Positions 23,730 to 35,521 of a stretch of 64,000 bases of DNA are shown here, piece by piece. The stretch covers positions 49,729,286 through 49,793,285 of the forward strand of contig NC_077245.1 in NCBI RefSeq assembly GCF_947179165.1, in the 5' to 3' direction. A program made the translations under genes and the position numbers. The first letter of the stretch is position 1. Each line of letters opens with the position of its first letter. This DNA comes from Solanum dulcamara. Taxonomy: Eukaryota; Streptophyta; Magnoliopsida; Solanales; Solanaceae. A model generated the notes under the pieces. The model was given only the letters and a program-made list of their open reading frames with translations, did not search any database and had not been told where the DNA came from.

Positions 23730-23734
23730 AGCTT
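23730..23734. repeat. Target-site duplication AGCTT, right copy (B)
   Basis: Identical to 2862-2866. Removing B and one copy makes the H gag frame continuous across the site. Confidence 0.9.
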
Positions 23735-23786
23735 GAGCTTCGTTAGCAGTGATTCCTCTTGGCAATAGTGGTCTTTTTGGAGACAT
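23735..23786 (-). pseudogene. Gag of element H, first codons
   Basis: The minus strand starts ATG at 23786 with MSPKRPLLPRG, the usual N-terminus of this Gag type. It runs into the B insertion after about 18 codons; the rest is at 2861-2082. Confidence 0.85.
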
Positions 23787-24003
23787 TTTCTAAAATTCGC
23801 AAAGAAAGATCGTTAGGGAAAGGAAGTCTTAGGGTAAACTCTATAGCACGACATATACCATGAAAGAAGTGAGAATTTCCTAAAATATCTTATAGCCTCC
23901 TATACATAGATGTGGCGCCTTCACAACCATGAATAAGACTTTACTTGATGCGGCATTTTGAACACCCTAGGACATATTAAACCTTGTTCTCTGATACCAA
24001 GTC
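23787..24003 (-). other. Leader and primer-binding site of H
   Basis: Minus strand TGGTATCAGA (23990-23999) lies next to the LTR end, followed by about 200 bp of leader to the gag start. The leader matches those of B (4959-5173) and of the second B element (35522-35738). Confidence 0.8.
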
Positions 24004-24416
24004 TGCACAATCCAACCTAGGTACGAGTCATAACATGGCGATTGAAACTTCAAAGGACTCCAAATAAGCCTTTTGACATATCATAAAGCATACATAAGGT
24101 AAATTATGTACGGAAAAAAAAATAAGGAGTCAATATCACGAATCATAAAGAGTATGAGAATGTGACAACATAGACTCTAAACATACGTCCAATAAGTGCC
24201 TCAACTACATGAAAATGGAGGGGGCTAAGACATGTCCCTAGCTCACCCTCAACATGAAAGAAATAGTATTTGAAAGGACAAACAAACAACTCATAACTAG
24301 TCCCCGGTAGATGAGAATTCACAACACTTCGTTGATAAGAAACTCAACTAGCCATATTTGATAGGAGCGTGATCCTAAACCCCTACATTATGAGATAATG
24401 TAGGTAAAAATATGCA

Positions 24417-24437
24417 TTAGTACTTTGAATGTACTAA
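24417..24437 (-). other. LTR stem-loop, H
   Basis: TTAGTAC, 7-nt loop, GTACTAA. Perfect stem, 413 bp from the LTR end. Confidence 0.65.
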
Positions 24438-25275
24438 GTATTAGGGCATGACATGTAATATAAGTAAAAAGATGTGATTATCTAGTAAAGTACCTTGTAA
24501 GAATAGATAAGTAAAGTTATGAGAGAATCGTCATGATCAAAGCATTTGAAAAGCATAGTTGAAATCATGAAAGTACATAAGAGGTCATACATATGTGGGA
24601 TAGAACCAACACCAACAATAAGACCATGCGATCTATAACATAGAATCCCAATGTCTACCCATATAACGGAAGAAAAGGGAATCTTATTGCCAAGGTAGAA
24701 TATACCCTGCTAAGCGGGTAATGTACATACAATATATGTTTATACATTAGCTAAGACATAATGCAACCTATGGTGGCACACAGTTTAAGAGACTTGAGGC
24801 TGCTACTAAGGCTTTTAGTAGGGTCCCCACCTCAAGTCCACTCGGTTCTATGTCAAATCTCATGGAATACATAACATAGTAAACATACTTAGCATATATA
24901 ATAACTTGTTCATAAATTTTATTATTCATAGAATAACTCATTTCATAACATAATTGCAATGTGAGAATTGGCCTTGTATCATTACAAATCATACTTGCAT
25001 AATTCATATAATTACGTTCTATGTCACCACATAAGGCCCTAAGTCACCTTTCTTGATAACTCACATAGAAATTATATCTTGAACATACATGTAATTCATG
25101 ATCATAATTCATACTTGAATTTAGAGTAAGACTCACATACATAGTTAATTTAAAAATCATGATAATACCTTAAATCATTGAATTCATAATCATACTTCAT
25201 AATATCATCATAGAAAATAGGCTTTATGCGTGGGCAATCATAATTCAACTTAAAATCATGTAATTTATGTAGGAA

Positions 25276-27191
25276 CATACTTATAAATGATCATCTATAA
25301 TGATTAAAAGCATAATTTAAACAACCCAATACAATTTATTAAACTAAGGTTACAAACCTAAATGAAATTAATGAGATTTTGGGTAGAAACCTTGGGACTC
25401 CATGGATGAAAGGGTCCTATGGATCAGTCCTTACATACGTTGATTGAATTTGACCTTAGAATTGAAAAAAGACTTGTTCTTTAAGAAACCCTAGCTAAAC
25501 TAGTTGGAGAAGATAAGTCCTTGAATGAACTTTGAGAGAGAAGTCTTTAAGTTGATTGGGAATTAATGAGGGAAAAGAATAGGTTTAGGAGTAATTGGGG
25601 AAATTTCTTAGTGAATCTATTCCCAAAAACTTTCACATACATTAATAAAAGAATAGGGAAAAGACCGGATTACTACTCATTAAACTATAACTGGACTTAC
25701 AATGGAGGACCCATCACGATCCGTAATGCTCAGCACGGGCTGTGGTGGTGTCCGTGATGATTGACTTTTACTTGGAAATTCTGAAGTTGCAGGGGAATGT
25801 TTAAGAACTTCCTCCACGGAAACCTTCATGGTCCATGGAATACATCACGGAAAATGAAGAATGGGTGTGGTGTAGGCTCTACAGGGTGACTAGAAAGAGT
25901 GATCACCGTAGAACCCACCATGATTCATGAAGAGCTACATGGCCCATGATAGCCAATCATGGTCTTAGCCTTGGGGGGTCATGTTTTGAGGTCTCAAAGG
26001 AGGGTTCACGACGGAGGGCTTCATGGCCTATGGTGCTCACCATGGTCTGTCGTTTCCTGTTGTGGACCTCACCATGTAGGGATTAGCCTCAGGATCACCA
26101 CTATGGTTGCTCACCACGGTTTGCATTTCCTACCACAACTTGTGATAGCCTTCTGTGGTTGTCATTTGATGCCAAATTGTAGGTTTTCAGAAATTTCATG
26201 TTTTGATCTTATTTTTCATACTTTCCAAATTCTGGGGTCTTCCAAAACATACTTATAATGATCATCTATAATGATTAAACACATAATTTAAATAGCCCAA
26301 TGCAATTCCTAAACTAGGGTTACAAACCCAATTGAAATTCATGAGATTTTGGATAGAATCTGTGGGACTCCATGAGTGAAAGGAACCCATGGATCTATCC
26401 CTACATACCTTGATTGAATTTGACCATAGAATTGAAAAAGAGGGCTTGTTCTTGAAGAAATCCTAGCCAAACTTGACCAAGAAGATGAATCTTTGAATGA
26501 ACCTTGAGAGGGGTATTAAAGTTGATTGGGAATTAATGAGGGAAAATAATAGGATTAGGAGTATTTAGGATAATTTCATAGTGAATCTAGTCCCTAAAAT
26601 ATCCATATATATTAATAAAAAATAGGGAAAAGATCAATTACCCCTCATTAAACTATAACTGGGATACATCACAGAGGACCTATCACGGCTCGTGGTGGTA
26701 TCCATTATGTTTGACTTGGGATTTGAAATTCTGAAGTTGTAGGGGAAGGTTTCAGAACTTCCTCCACGAAACCCTTCATGGTCTGCGAAGTGCATTATGG
26801 GACGTGAAGGGTGGGCGTGGTGCAGGCCTTGTAGAGTGACGTCAGGAGTGACCACCACGGGTCTCACCATAGTTTGTGAATATCTTCACGGCCTGTGGTG
26901 GACAATCATTTTCCTAGCCTTGGGATCATATTCTGAGGTCTTAGAGGAGAGGTCACCATAGAGGGATTCACGGCCTGTAGTACTTACACGGACCGTGGTG
27001 CTCTGTCTTGGACCTCACCCTATAGGGGTGAACTTCAGGGTCACCACCACGATGGATCACCACTAGGCATGGTTCTCACTACGACCCGTGAGGGCATCCA
27101 CGGTCTTCATATGGTGCCAAAATTGTAAGTTTTTCAGAAATTTCATGTTTTGATCATCATTTTCCGACTTTCCAAATTTCGAGGTCTTACA
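25276..27191 (-). repeat. Tandem duplication (about 972 bp) in H LTR
   Basis: 25276-26247 and 26248-27191 are homologous throughout at an offset of 972 bp, including the TGTAAGACC/TGGAAGACC start. Eyeballed identity of about 80-87% makes this much older than the 722-bp duplication in B. Confidence 0.88.
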
Positions 27192-27760
27192 ACTTTAAAA
27201 GTTGGTCTTGGTTGTGTTTGATGTAAAATAAAAAGGTGATAGCCTATGCTTCTAGGAAACTTAAGGTGCATGAAAATAGCTATCTGACTCACGACTTGGA
27301 CTTAGCGATAGTTGTATTTACTTTGAAGATTTGAAGGTAGTATCTTTATGGTGTCCATTGATTTATTCACCGACCATAAGAGTTTTCAATATGTGTTCAA
27401 CCAAAAATTCTTGAACCTTCGACAAAAGAGATAGCTTGAGTTATTGAAGGATTATAATATGATTGTGTTGTACCATCTTGGTAAGGTGAATGTGGTTGCA
27501 AATGCTCTTAGTAGGCTGTCCATAAATAGTGTTTCCTATATTGAGGAAGAAAAGGAGTTAGTTCGTGATGTTCATAGACTAGCTTATTTTGGTGTTCGCT
27601 TACCTGATTCGGAGAATAGTGGTGTTGTTTTCCAAAATTATTTTAAATCACCTCTTATAGAGGATGTTAAGGCAAAACAAGATAGTGCTCCAACTTTTGT
27701 CAAGTTAAAGAAAGTGATCACCGAAAAGGCCATTGAGGCTTTCTCCTAAGTGGGAGATGG
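27192..27760 (+). pseudogene. D RNase H and integrase linker (broken)
   Basis: [18 protein letters not shown], then VFTLKI and the DYNMIVLYHLGKVNVVANALSRL tail. The linker SYIEEEKELVRDVHRLAYFGVRLPD..VFVKLKKVITEKA-like segment follows (27444-27749). Stops occur at 27226, 27335 and 27432. Confidence 0.82.
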
Positions 27761-29090
27761 TGTGCTTAGATATCAAGGCTGATTGTATGTTCCTGATGTT
27801 GATGGATTGAGGGATATGATATTGTTTGAAGCTCATAGTTTGTGGTATTCTATTTATTCGAATTCCACAAAGATATACCAAGATTTGAGGGAAGTGTATT
27901 AGAGGAACGACATGAAGAAGGATATTATAGAGTTTTGGTGCCAAATATCCTAATTGTCAACAAGTGAAGGTTGAACATCAAATATTAGGAGGTTTAGGTC
28001 AAGACATTAAGAATCCTACATAGATGTGGGAAGAATTGAATATGGACTTCATTACAGGTTTACCTCATACCTGTAGGCAACATGATTTGATTTGGGTTGT
28101 TATTGACCGAATGAATAAGTCAGCGCACTTTCTTCTGGTCAAGACTTCCTATTTAGCTTAGGATTATTCTAGAATTTATGTTCGAAAGTAGGTTAAGCTT
28201 TATGGTGTTCCTATACCTATAATTTTGGACCAAGATACTCAATTCACATCTTAGTTTTAGAGGTCTTTCTAAAAAGGTCTTGGTACTCAAGTTAAGCTTA
28301 GCACAACTTTGTACCCTCTAACCAATGGTCAAGCCGAGCGTACCATTCAGACTTCGAAGGATATATTGAGTTCTTATGTAATTTATTTCAAAGGTAATTG
28401 GGATAATCACTTGCCATTGACATAGTTTGGTTACAATAACACTTATCATTCTAGCATCTAAATGGCTCCATTTGAGGCTTTATATGGTAAAAGGTGTAGG
28501 TGTCCTATTGGTTGCTTTAAAGTTGGTGAAGTTTCTTTGATAGGACTTGAGTTGGTTTGTATGGTTATGTAAAAAGACAGACTCATTAGAGAAAGGTTGA
28601 AGACTGCCCAAAGCTGATAAAAGTCCTATTCAGATGTACAAAGATGAGTGCTCAAATTTGAGGTTGACGATTGGGTTTACTTGAAACTTCATCCATGGTG
28701 TGATGCTTTTGTAAAGAAGGGGAAGCTTAGTCCCCGATATGTAGGCCCATACCATATTCTGAGGTGTTTTGGTAAGGTAGCATATGGATTATATTTGCCT
28801 TCAAAATTGGCATCGGTGCATAAGGTGTTTCATGTTTCGTTGTTGAAGAAGTGTGTTAGTGAAATTAGCTCCATTGTGCCTTTGGAAAGTGTGGGGGTGA
28901 AGAAGAGTCAATCCTATGAAGAGGTGTCAGTTGAAATTCTAGACCGGTAAGTTTGAAAGTTATGGAATAAAGAAGTTGCATCCGTGAAGGTTCTTCGGAG
29001 GAACCAACTAGTTGAGGGTGCTACATAGAAGGCCGAAGACGATATGATGTCACGTTATCCTCATCTCTTTCCTCTTATTCAAACCTAAGG
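27761..29090 (+). pseudogene. D integrase (broken)
   Basis: Zinc-domain remnant (IYQDLREVY, QVKVEHQ), then the core with MDFITGLPHT, IIDRMNKSAHF, an altered ILDQDTQFTS and the Glu motif GQAERTIQ (near 28330). LPLT and YNNTYHSS follow. The C-terminal frame is open at 28648-28950: FEVDDWVYLKLHPW, GPYHILRCFGKVAYGLYLP, HKVFHVSLLKKC. More than ten stops interrupt the region. Confidence 0.85.
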
Positions 29091-29320
29091 TATTAAGTTC
29101 CTTCATGGTTCAATCCTTCAAATTCATGCGTCTCACTCATTCTCATTTTATCATATGCATGCATGTTCACAAAATGAGTTTTAAGGTTATATTTTAACTT
29201 AGAGTTGATTACTCCTTGATTTTATGTATTTTACTATGTCATTACATTCATGCTGAGTTGTTATGTCTCTTCCCTATTCCTTTCATTCTAGCTTGAGTCC
29301 CAATAGAGGATGAATGTTCC

Positions 29321-29334
29321 AAAGGGGGAGATAT
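29321..29334 (+). other. Polypurine tract of D
   Basis: AAAGGGGGAGATAT directly before the 3' LTR. Confidence 0.82.
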
Positions 29335-31413
29335 TATAATACCCCAAAAGTTGGAAAGTTAAGAAAAAGGAGAAAAACTCAAAAAATATAACTTTTTGAC
29401 CTAAACAAGGACCTTCATGGGCTGTGGGAAGCACCACAATATATGAAAGGGGTCGTGAAGGTGATCTAAGAAAGGTGTGTTTTCAGGAAAGGGATACATA
29501 TGGGTGTATGATCTGTTTAAATTTCACGGACTGTAGAACCCAACCATAAGCCCTTCCTTCTTGGTTTTGGTTCAAGGGTTTTGTACGAGGGAGACTTACA
29601 GCTTGTGGAAATGATGATGTATTATAGGAAGGCTCATGTAGGAAATATTCAGGGACCAGAGGAATGGTCCACTTCATGTGGGGGTCTATTGCCTGTGGAG
29701 CTTCAAACAAGCCGTCAAAGGGACCGTAGGAAAACGATCCTTCAGAAGACCAAGCTACCTCCAGTTCACGAGCCACTTCACGGACTGTGATGTGCTAAAT
29801 GGTTTGTGAAGAGCATCTATCTTGGGGGTTGTTTAGTGGTTATTTCAAAGGTAATTTAGACACTTCCCACACTCTCTTATTATACTAATTGGAAATTTTT
29901 GGGACAAAATAATAGGCTATAACTAAATCCCAACCCTTCAAAATCCTATTCTCTCAAAGTTCCTTTCAAATCCTCTCTAAGGCAAGAACTGGGGCTCCAA
30001 TCTCCAAGATTCTATTTAAGGGATTAACTCAAGATTTTTAGTCTAGGTATATGTAGATTAACAAATGGATGCCATTCATTCATTGGTTCCCAAAAGAACT
30101 CAAGTCTCTTAATTTGATATCACCCAATTCGAAGGGTTTTCAAGCCAATTCTTCATGGGTACTTTCATTATTGGTTATATTAAGGGGTTTTCACTCGATC
30201 ATGCATGGTTTTACATTACTACATGATTTTAAATCTATTTCATATGTACCCATGCATAATCTTATGATTTCTAATTAAGTACTATGAATCTATGATCAAG
30301 GATTTATGCAAAGCAATGAACTATGTTTTCAAGTATCTTTCAAGTAAGAATTTATCAATTGTGAAAGCCTTTCTCGCAATATGAAGATATCATGATTTAC
30401 ATGATTAGAAAGGTAAGTGTCTATAGATTTATGTTAGGATCATGGTTTTCAAGAATCTATTCTTATGATGTATTTTATGATGTAGATTGGTTTATTATTA
30501 CCTTTCCTAATGACTATGATTTATGTTTTATATTGGGATTAACTTAGTATTGAGAGAACTTTGTGGTGGGGACTCTACAAGGGAGCCGTAGTAGCAATCC
30601 CTAGTTCCAAAATATATATCACTATAGGTTCCTTGATGGCCTAGATAGTGGATCCATATATAGCTCATGCTCATATTTATACGGAGTCTACCTTGAGAAG
30701 TAGCCTCTCTCTTCTCGATGTGAGAGTTACATCGGATTCCATATTATAACTCATATGGTATTGAATGTCAGTTAAGGTTAATATTCCACATATGTATATG
30801 CCTCTTCTTATAAGTCATTTAATCATATTTTATGATGCATTGACCTTATTAAATGATTTTAAGTATTTTAAAGATATTTGGTCATGCATTATATGTTCAT
30901 ATTGATTACGTCCAATTATTCTTGTTCATGCATGTTTCTCACATACTTAGTCAATTCCATGTACTGTAGCATACCTTTCCCATATTGTTTCAAAATATAG
31001 TATCTGACGACCATTGAACGCATCCCGCTCGTGGCTAGATTTTGGAGTTTGCTATCTTCTTGTTTGTGAGTCCTCATGTTTCAAGGCCACAATATTCATG
31101 ATTTCCTTTACGTTTCTTGCATTTTCATTCTTTATGTTTGGTGAGCTAGGACCTTATCCTATGCTCCATCTATATTAGTAGAGGAATGTTAGATTGTTAT
31201 ATCTATGGTGTCCTGTTTATTCAGAGATTTAGCTTGATTTCTCGAATATCAATAATTCCACATTGATACTTTTATTCCACATTCATGATTATCTCTTGAT
31301 GTTGTCTTACTTACCTTATGTATTCCCATGTATAATATGCTAAGAGGCTAGGTTGGGGTCTCTTGAGATCTTAATTATCGTGTCACGACTAGGGCCTAGC
31401 TTGTGTTGTTACA
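29335..31413 (+). repeat. 3' LTR of D (2,079 bp)
   Basis: Starts TATAATACCCC (TG changed to TA) and ends GTGTTGTTACA. U3 has CACGG/CCGTG-type inverted motifs at about 29410-29800. The stem-loop near 30947-30967 is decayed. It is related to the LTRs of H and G. Short open frames at 29483-29790 are accidental. Confidence 0.83.
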
Positions 31414-32277
31414 ACTGTGTTTCCTCCAAAGGTGTGATTGCTTCTTCTTAGGCTGACTTGTGTACCTAGAACTCTCTAGAAGGAGTTTTCAAAAGTTTGC
31501 TGTAAGTTGTGCACCTCTATCTAAAATAATGGACAATGGAATAGCATGTGGGTACACTATCTCTAGTATATAAAGTTTGACATAATGTTCTACAACATAA
31601 GTAGTCCTAACCGGTAAGAAGTGGGCTTATTTTTCAACCTATCTACTATCACCAAGATGGAATCATACTTCATGCTATAATTTCTATATTTTGAGTTAGG
31701 ACTTAGGTATTTGGTGCTCAACCTTCACCTGTGGACAATTAGGATATTGAGCTAAAAAACCTATAATATCTCTTTTCATGCCTCCCTATTAGTATAGTTA
31801 CCTTAGGTCATGATACATATTCATGGAACTTGGATGTACTGAATACTAGGAGTAATCAGCCATAATCTGATCTCGTAGCCCGCTTATATTAGGCACACAT
31901 AGATGACTATGATATGTGAGAACTCCATCGGGTCCACAGTCAAATAGGTTCTCCCTTTGCTGCACTATGTTGTCCCTCAGCAACACCAACCCTGCATCGT
32001 CATACTGTTGCTGCTTAACTTCTGCTACCAAGGATGAATCTTTTGTATTCAGAATAATTACACCTTCATCATAGATATCAAGCAACCGAATCTGTAAATT
32101 AGCTAATTGTTGCAAGGATTTTACCATTTCAATTTTGTCTGCCTCTACATAACTCAAACTACCCATAAACTTGTGTCTTAAAGTGTCTGCCACAACATTC
32201 GCTTTACCTGGATAGTATAAAATGCTCGCATCATAATCTTTTAGCAATTCTAACCACCTTCTCTGCCTTAAATTCAA
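31414..32277 (-). pseudogene. E RNase H tail and integrase, truncated
   Basis: [31 protein letters not shown] opens the segment; the linker runs to DGVLTYHSHLCVPNISGLRDQI (31846). The zinc domain (MYHDLR, GGMKRDIIGF, YPNCPQVKVEHQ) has lost its first Cys. Core remnants AHFLPVRTTY and IILDRGAQLTANF end near 31500. The frame is lost before the Glu motif. Confidence 0.85.
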
Positions 32278-33540
32278 CTCTTTCTGCTAAAACAAATACT
32301 GGACACTTATGATCCGTGAAGATATCAACAGGTACCCCATACAAGTGTGACGCCATATCTTTAATACAAATACTACCACTTCTAATTCTAGATCATGGGT
32401 AGGGTAATTCTGCTCGTGCTTTCTTAACTTTATAGAAGCATAGGCGATAACCATGACGTATTACATCGGAACACAACCCAACCCAACTCTGGAAGTATTA
32501 CAATAAACAACATGACCCTCTGTACCCTTAGGAAGGGTCAAGTTAGGTACTGAAGTTAACTTATCCTTTAACTTTTGGAAACTTTGCTCATATGCCTCTG
32601 ACCACTAGAACTTAACTGCTTTATGAATCAACTTCATCAATGGCATGGATATGATAGAGAAACCTTCCCCAAATCTTCAATAATATCCCGCTAAACCAAG
32701 GAAACTGGAAACCTCTATAGGATTTAGAGGTATGGTCCAACTCTTTATAGCTTCTATTTTCTGACTATAAACCATTATACCTTCATCTATAATTACATGA
32801 CAAAGAAAAGCTACAGATGTTAGCCAAAATTCACATTCAGAAAATTTAGCGTACAACTTGTGCTCCTGGAGAGTTTGTAGTAAAAGTCTTAGTTGATCTG
32901 CATGCTCAACTTCTGATTGCAAATAAATCAAGATGTCATCAATGAAGATGATCACAAACACATCAAGAAAGGAATTAAATACCCCATTTATTAGATCCAT
33001 AAAGGATGATGAGGCATTAGTAAGTCCAAACGACATCACCAAAAACTTACAATGACCATATCGAGTCCTAAAGTTAGTCTTAGGTACATCAACTTCCTTA
33101 ACTCGTAACTAGTGGTATCCTTACCTCAAATCAATTTTGAAAAAGCTCCGATCTTCCTGTAGCTTGTCAAACAAATCATGGGGAGTGGATACTTATTCTT
33201 AATTATTTCTTTGTTCAATTATCTGTAGTCGATGCACATTCAAAAAGATCAATATTTTTTTGAACAAACAAAATTGTTGCACCCTATGGGTAATATGCTA
33301 GGCCGTATGAAACCTTTCTTGAGCAAATCTTTCAACTGTTCCTTCAACTTTCTTAGATTTGCTAGAGCCATTCTATATGGAGGTATCGATATAGGTTGAG
33401 TACTCAAAATTTGATCGATTGGCAAAATCATTTTCCCTTTAGGAGGAACTCTAGGTAGATCTTCTAGGAAAACTCTTTGAAACTCATTTACCACCGAAAT
33501 TGATTGAAGAGGAGCATGTTTACTTTAAAGGTCTCTAACC
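32278..33540 (-). pseudogene. E reverse transcriptase and RNase H (broken)
   Basis: RT begins with the linker VNEFQRVFLEDLPRVPPKG and PISIPPYRMA (33249-33494). It continues through IDYR, the palm segment [21 protein letters not shown] and the intact catalytic [12 protein letters not shown] (near 32935) to LGLAGYY (32677). RNase H remnants follow at about 32640-32280. At least four frameshifts or stops. Confidence 0.87.
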
Positions 33541-34114
33541 CAATCCAACTGACAAATAAAACCTTTGTATATCAACTTCTGGGCCCTACTGTATGAAATA
33601 AACTTACCTTTAGGCATAGCAATATTGCCTTCCCATTTAAGGACTAGCTCATCTAGAAAGGGAAATATAACAATTTTAGCTCAACAATAGAAAATTAGCA
33701 GAACATGATACTAGACAATTCATGCCTAAAATAACATCAAAATCAATCATTTCAATATTTATTAGATCATCCAAGGTAGATCTACGACATACCAATACTA
33801 CCTGGATGACTAAACCTCGAGTTCACCTTAAGGTTTTCTTTAGGAACCTACGGTCCAAAATCTCTTCCTTTGTTCCTGCTTTCTGTGTATATCCTATAGT
33901 TGATGAAATAAATCTTTTAACCTTTTGCCAAAACCTTCTTCCATGAAATATCTCTTTTTACCTAAGTAGACACTCCCAAGCATTCACGAGCCACTTGAGA
34001 CCCTAAACCTGACACAAACTGATACATTTTGTCCTCTATCATCTACACCATATAGGGAGCCTATCTGGCTAAGGAATTAAACATGAGGCTATACTAATGC
34101 ATACTCATTCTTCC
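33541..34114 (-). pseudogene. E Gag end and protease remnant
   Basis: Only short patches are readable: a KWEGNIAMPKGKFISY-like protease tail near 33600-33650, and a MIDFDVIL-like patch near 33720-33750. No DxG site or CCHC knuckle is recoverable. Confidence 0.55.
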
Positions 34115-34829
34115 CTACTGCAATTGTAAGAACTTCTCAACTCGAACTTGTCGAAGGTCCCATGGTAGGTACTGATCTATAAAGGTCTGGGATAACTTCT
34201 TCCATTCAACTTGAGATGTATTAGATCCCCTAGATTTAGCCAATGCATCATACCACAATGTAGGTACATCATGTAGCCAAAATGCTGCTACCTCTACAAC
34301 CTTTATAACTGTATCTTGCATCATCTTCAATACTTTATAAGTCTGATCAATAAAATTCTGGTGGGTCCTCATTTGGATCAGATTCGATGAAAATAGGAAG
34401 ACTTAGGCTCAGAAACTCATAAGCTCTAGAACTATCCATCGCATGACCTCTAGTCCCTTCCACTGCTTCCAACCGTCGTTCCTGTCCAAAAGCTATATGA
34501 GACATCAACTGAATAGCTCCACTCAATTCGCTATCCTTTAGGGCTGTTGGTGGTCTGATAGGTGTTAGAGGGTCAGCAACTCTGTAACCCTCATGCATCA
34601 CTGGAGTTGGTGGAGCTAGATGTCTACCTTAGGTATCTCTACTTTGAGCTGGAGGAACTATAATACCTAGAGCAGGAGACTCGCTTTGAGCCTCTAATCC
34701 ATCTCCCTTTTCATTTGGAGGGAAACTAGTACCCTCTTTTGATGTTATGCCAATCATTCGTATAGCCATTTGCCTTGTGCCTAGCATATCATTAAATAAT
34801 AACATGAATTCGATATCATATATAGTCAT
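34115..34829 (-). pseudogene. E gag (broken)
   Basis: A first frame (34629-34829) ends at a stop. Then PTALKDSELSGAIQLMSHIA leads to LSLPIFIESDPNEDPPEFY (34347-34601). After a frameshift, NFIDQTYKVLKMMQ, VEVAAFWLHDVPTLWYDAL and WKKLSQTFIDQYLPWDLRQ follow (34115-34372). This order is the retrotransposon-gag domain of a common plant gypsy clade. It would form the capsid if intact. Confidence 0.85.
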
Positions 34830-34957
34830 AAGTTCGCTTTATAGCACAAACTGCAAATGAACGATGTGAAATAACTCCTAAATGTCATGTAGCCTCATGA
34901 TTATAATGTCATGACCAGACCTAGGCCCTAGTCATAACATGGCAATCGAAACCTCGA
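34830..34957 (-). repeat. E leader and 54-bp LTR stub
   Basis: 34904-34957 on the minus strand is only the last part of an LTR (ending GGTCTGGTCATGACA). The leader to gag follows without a recognisable primer site. At 34957/34958 it is fused to the gag of the second B element. Confidence 0.65.
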
Positions 34958-35521
34958 AGGAGCATACTTGGATAACTTAGTAAACTTTAGGGCATAGTCC
35001 CTCATCCCTATATTGCCTTGTCGAAGATTTATGAACTCCAACACTTTAGTTTCCCTTAACTCAAGAGAGAAAAAATGATCAAGAAAAGCAAGTTTGAATG
35101 CTTCCCATTTAATAAGACCTTCATCCACCCTCTCCAATTTCCATTGAGTGTACCAAACCTGGGCAACACCCTTAAGTTGGTAAGCTGCCAACTCCATTTT
35201 TACTTCCAAAGTCACCCCCATAATACTCACTATCTTGTAGACCTCGTCAATGAACTCTTGAGAATCCTTAACAACTTTTGAGCCATAAAACATTAGAAGA
35301 TTCATCCATCCAAAGTCACTCACCCTTGAGGCTGGAGTAGGAACATTAGAAGGAGCTGCAATTCCTTGGTTGGTCACCACTTAGGCTAGTATGGTAATGG
35401 AGGTTTGGAACTCCGTATTAGTCACTTAGTCCGATAGAGGACCATTGTCTTGAGGAGATGGGGGAGAATAGGCATTATTAACATTATTTCCCCTTAAAAA
35501 TGGTGGTCTTCTTGGAGCCAT
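34958..35521 (-). pseudogene. Gag of second B element (B2), truncated
   Basis: The minus strand reads from MAPRRPPF (near 35521) through [53 protein letters not shown] and KLAFLDHFFSLELRE to KLSKYAPS. It ends abruptly at the fusion to E. One stop interrupts the N-terminal part; 34928-35380 is otherwise open over 150 codons, the longest intact Gag piece here. Confidence 0.88.

Larger units (their letters stand above)
24004..27191 (-). repeat. 5' LTR of H (3,188 bp, internally duplicated)
   Basis: Minus strand TGTAAGACCTCG at 27191 to GGTTGGATTGTGCA at 24004. The first part of the LTR is present twice. Many CACGG/CCGTG and CATGG/CCATG quasi-palindromes lie at about 25700-26160 and 26680-27110. 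Open frames in this stretch are accidental. The right flank (27192 onward) is RNase H of element D. Confidence 0.85.
27192..31413 (+). mobile_element. Element D, 3' part (gypsy)
   Basis: RNase H remnant, integrase, polypurine tract and 3' LTR on the plus strand. The 5' part lies beyond element H, left of the window. It is inserted in the integrase of minus-strand element E (31414 onward). Confidence 0.85.
31414..34957 (-). mobile_element. Element E (gypsy), integrase-truncated
   Basis: Minus-strand LTR stub, gag, protease remnant, RT, RNase H and the first part of integrase. Element D interrupts the integrase at 31413. The Gag differs clearly from family B, so this is a separate lineage. Confidence 0.83.

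Noticed and set aside
25959..26258. 99-codon plus-strand frame
   Set aside because: Lies in the duplicated H LTR; the sibling copy (26930-27190) does not keep the frame.
29483..29790. Overlapping open frames on both strands
   Set aside because: They lie in the palindrome-rich U3 of the D LTR with no homology to proteins I recognise.
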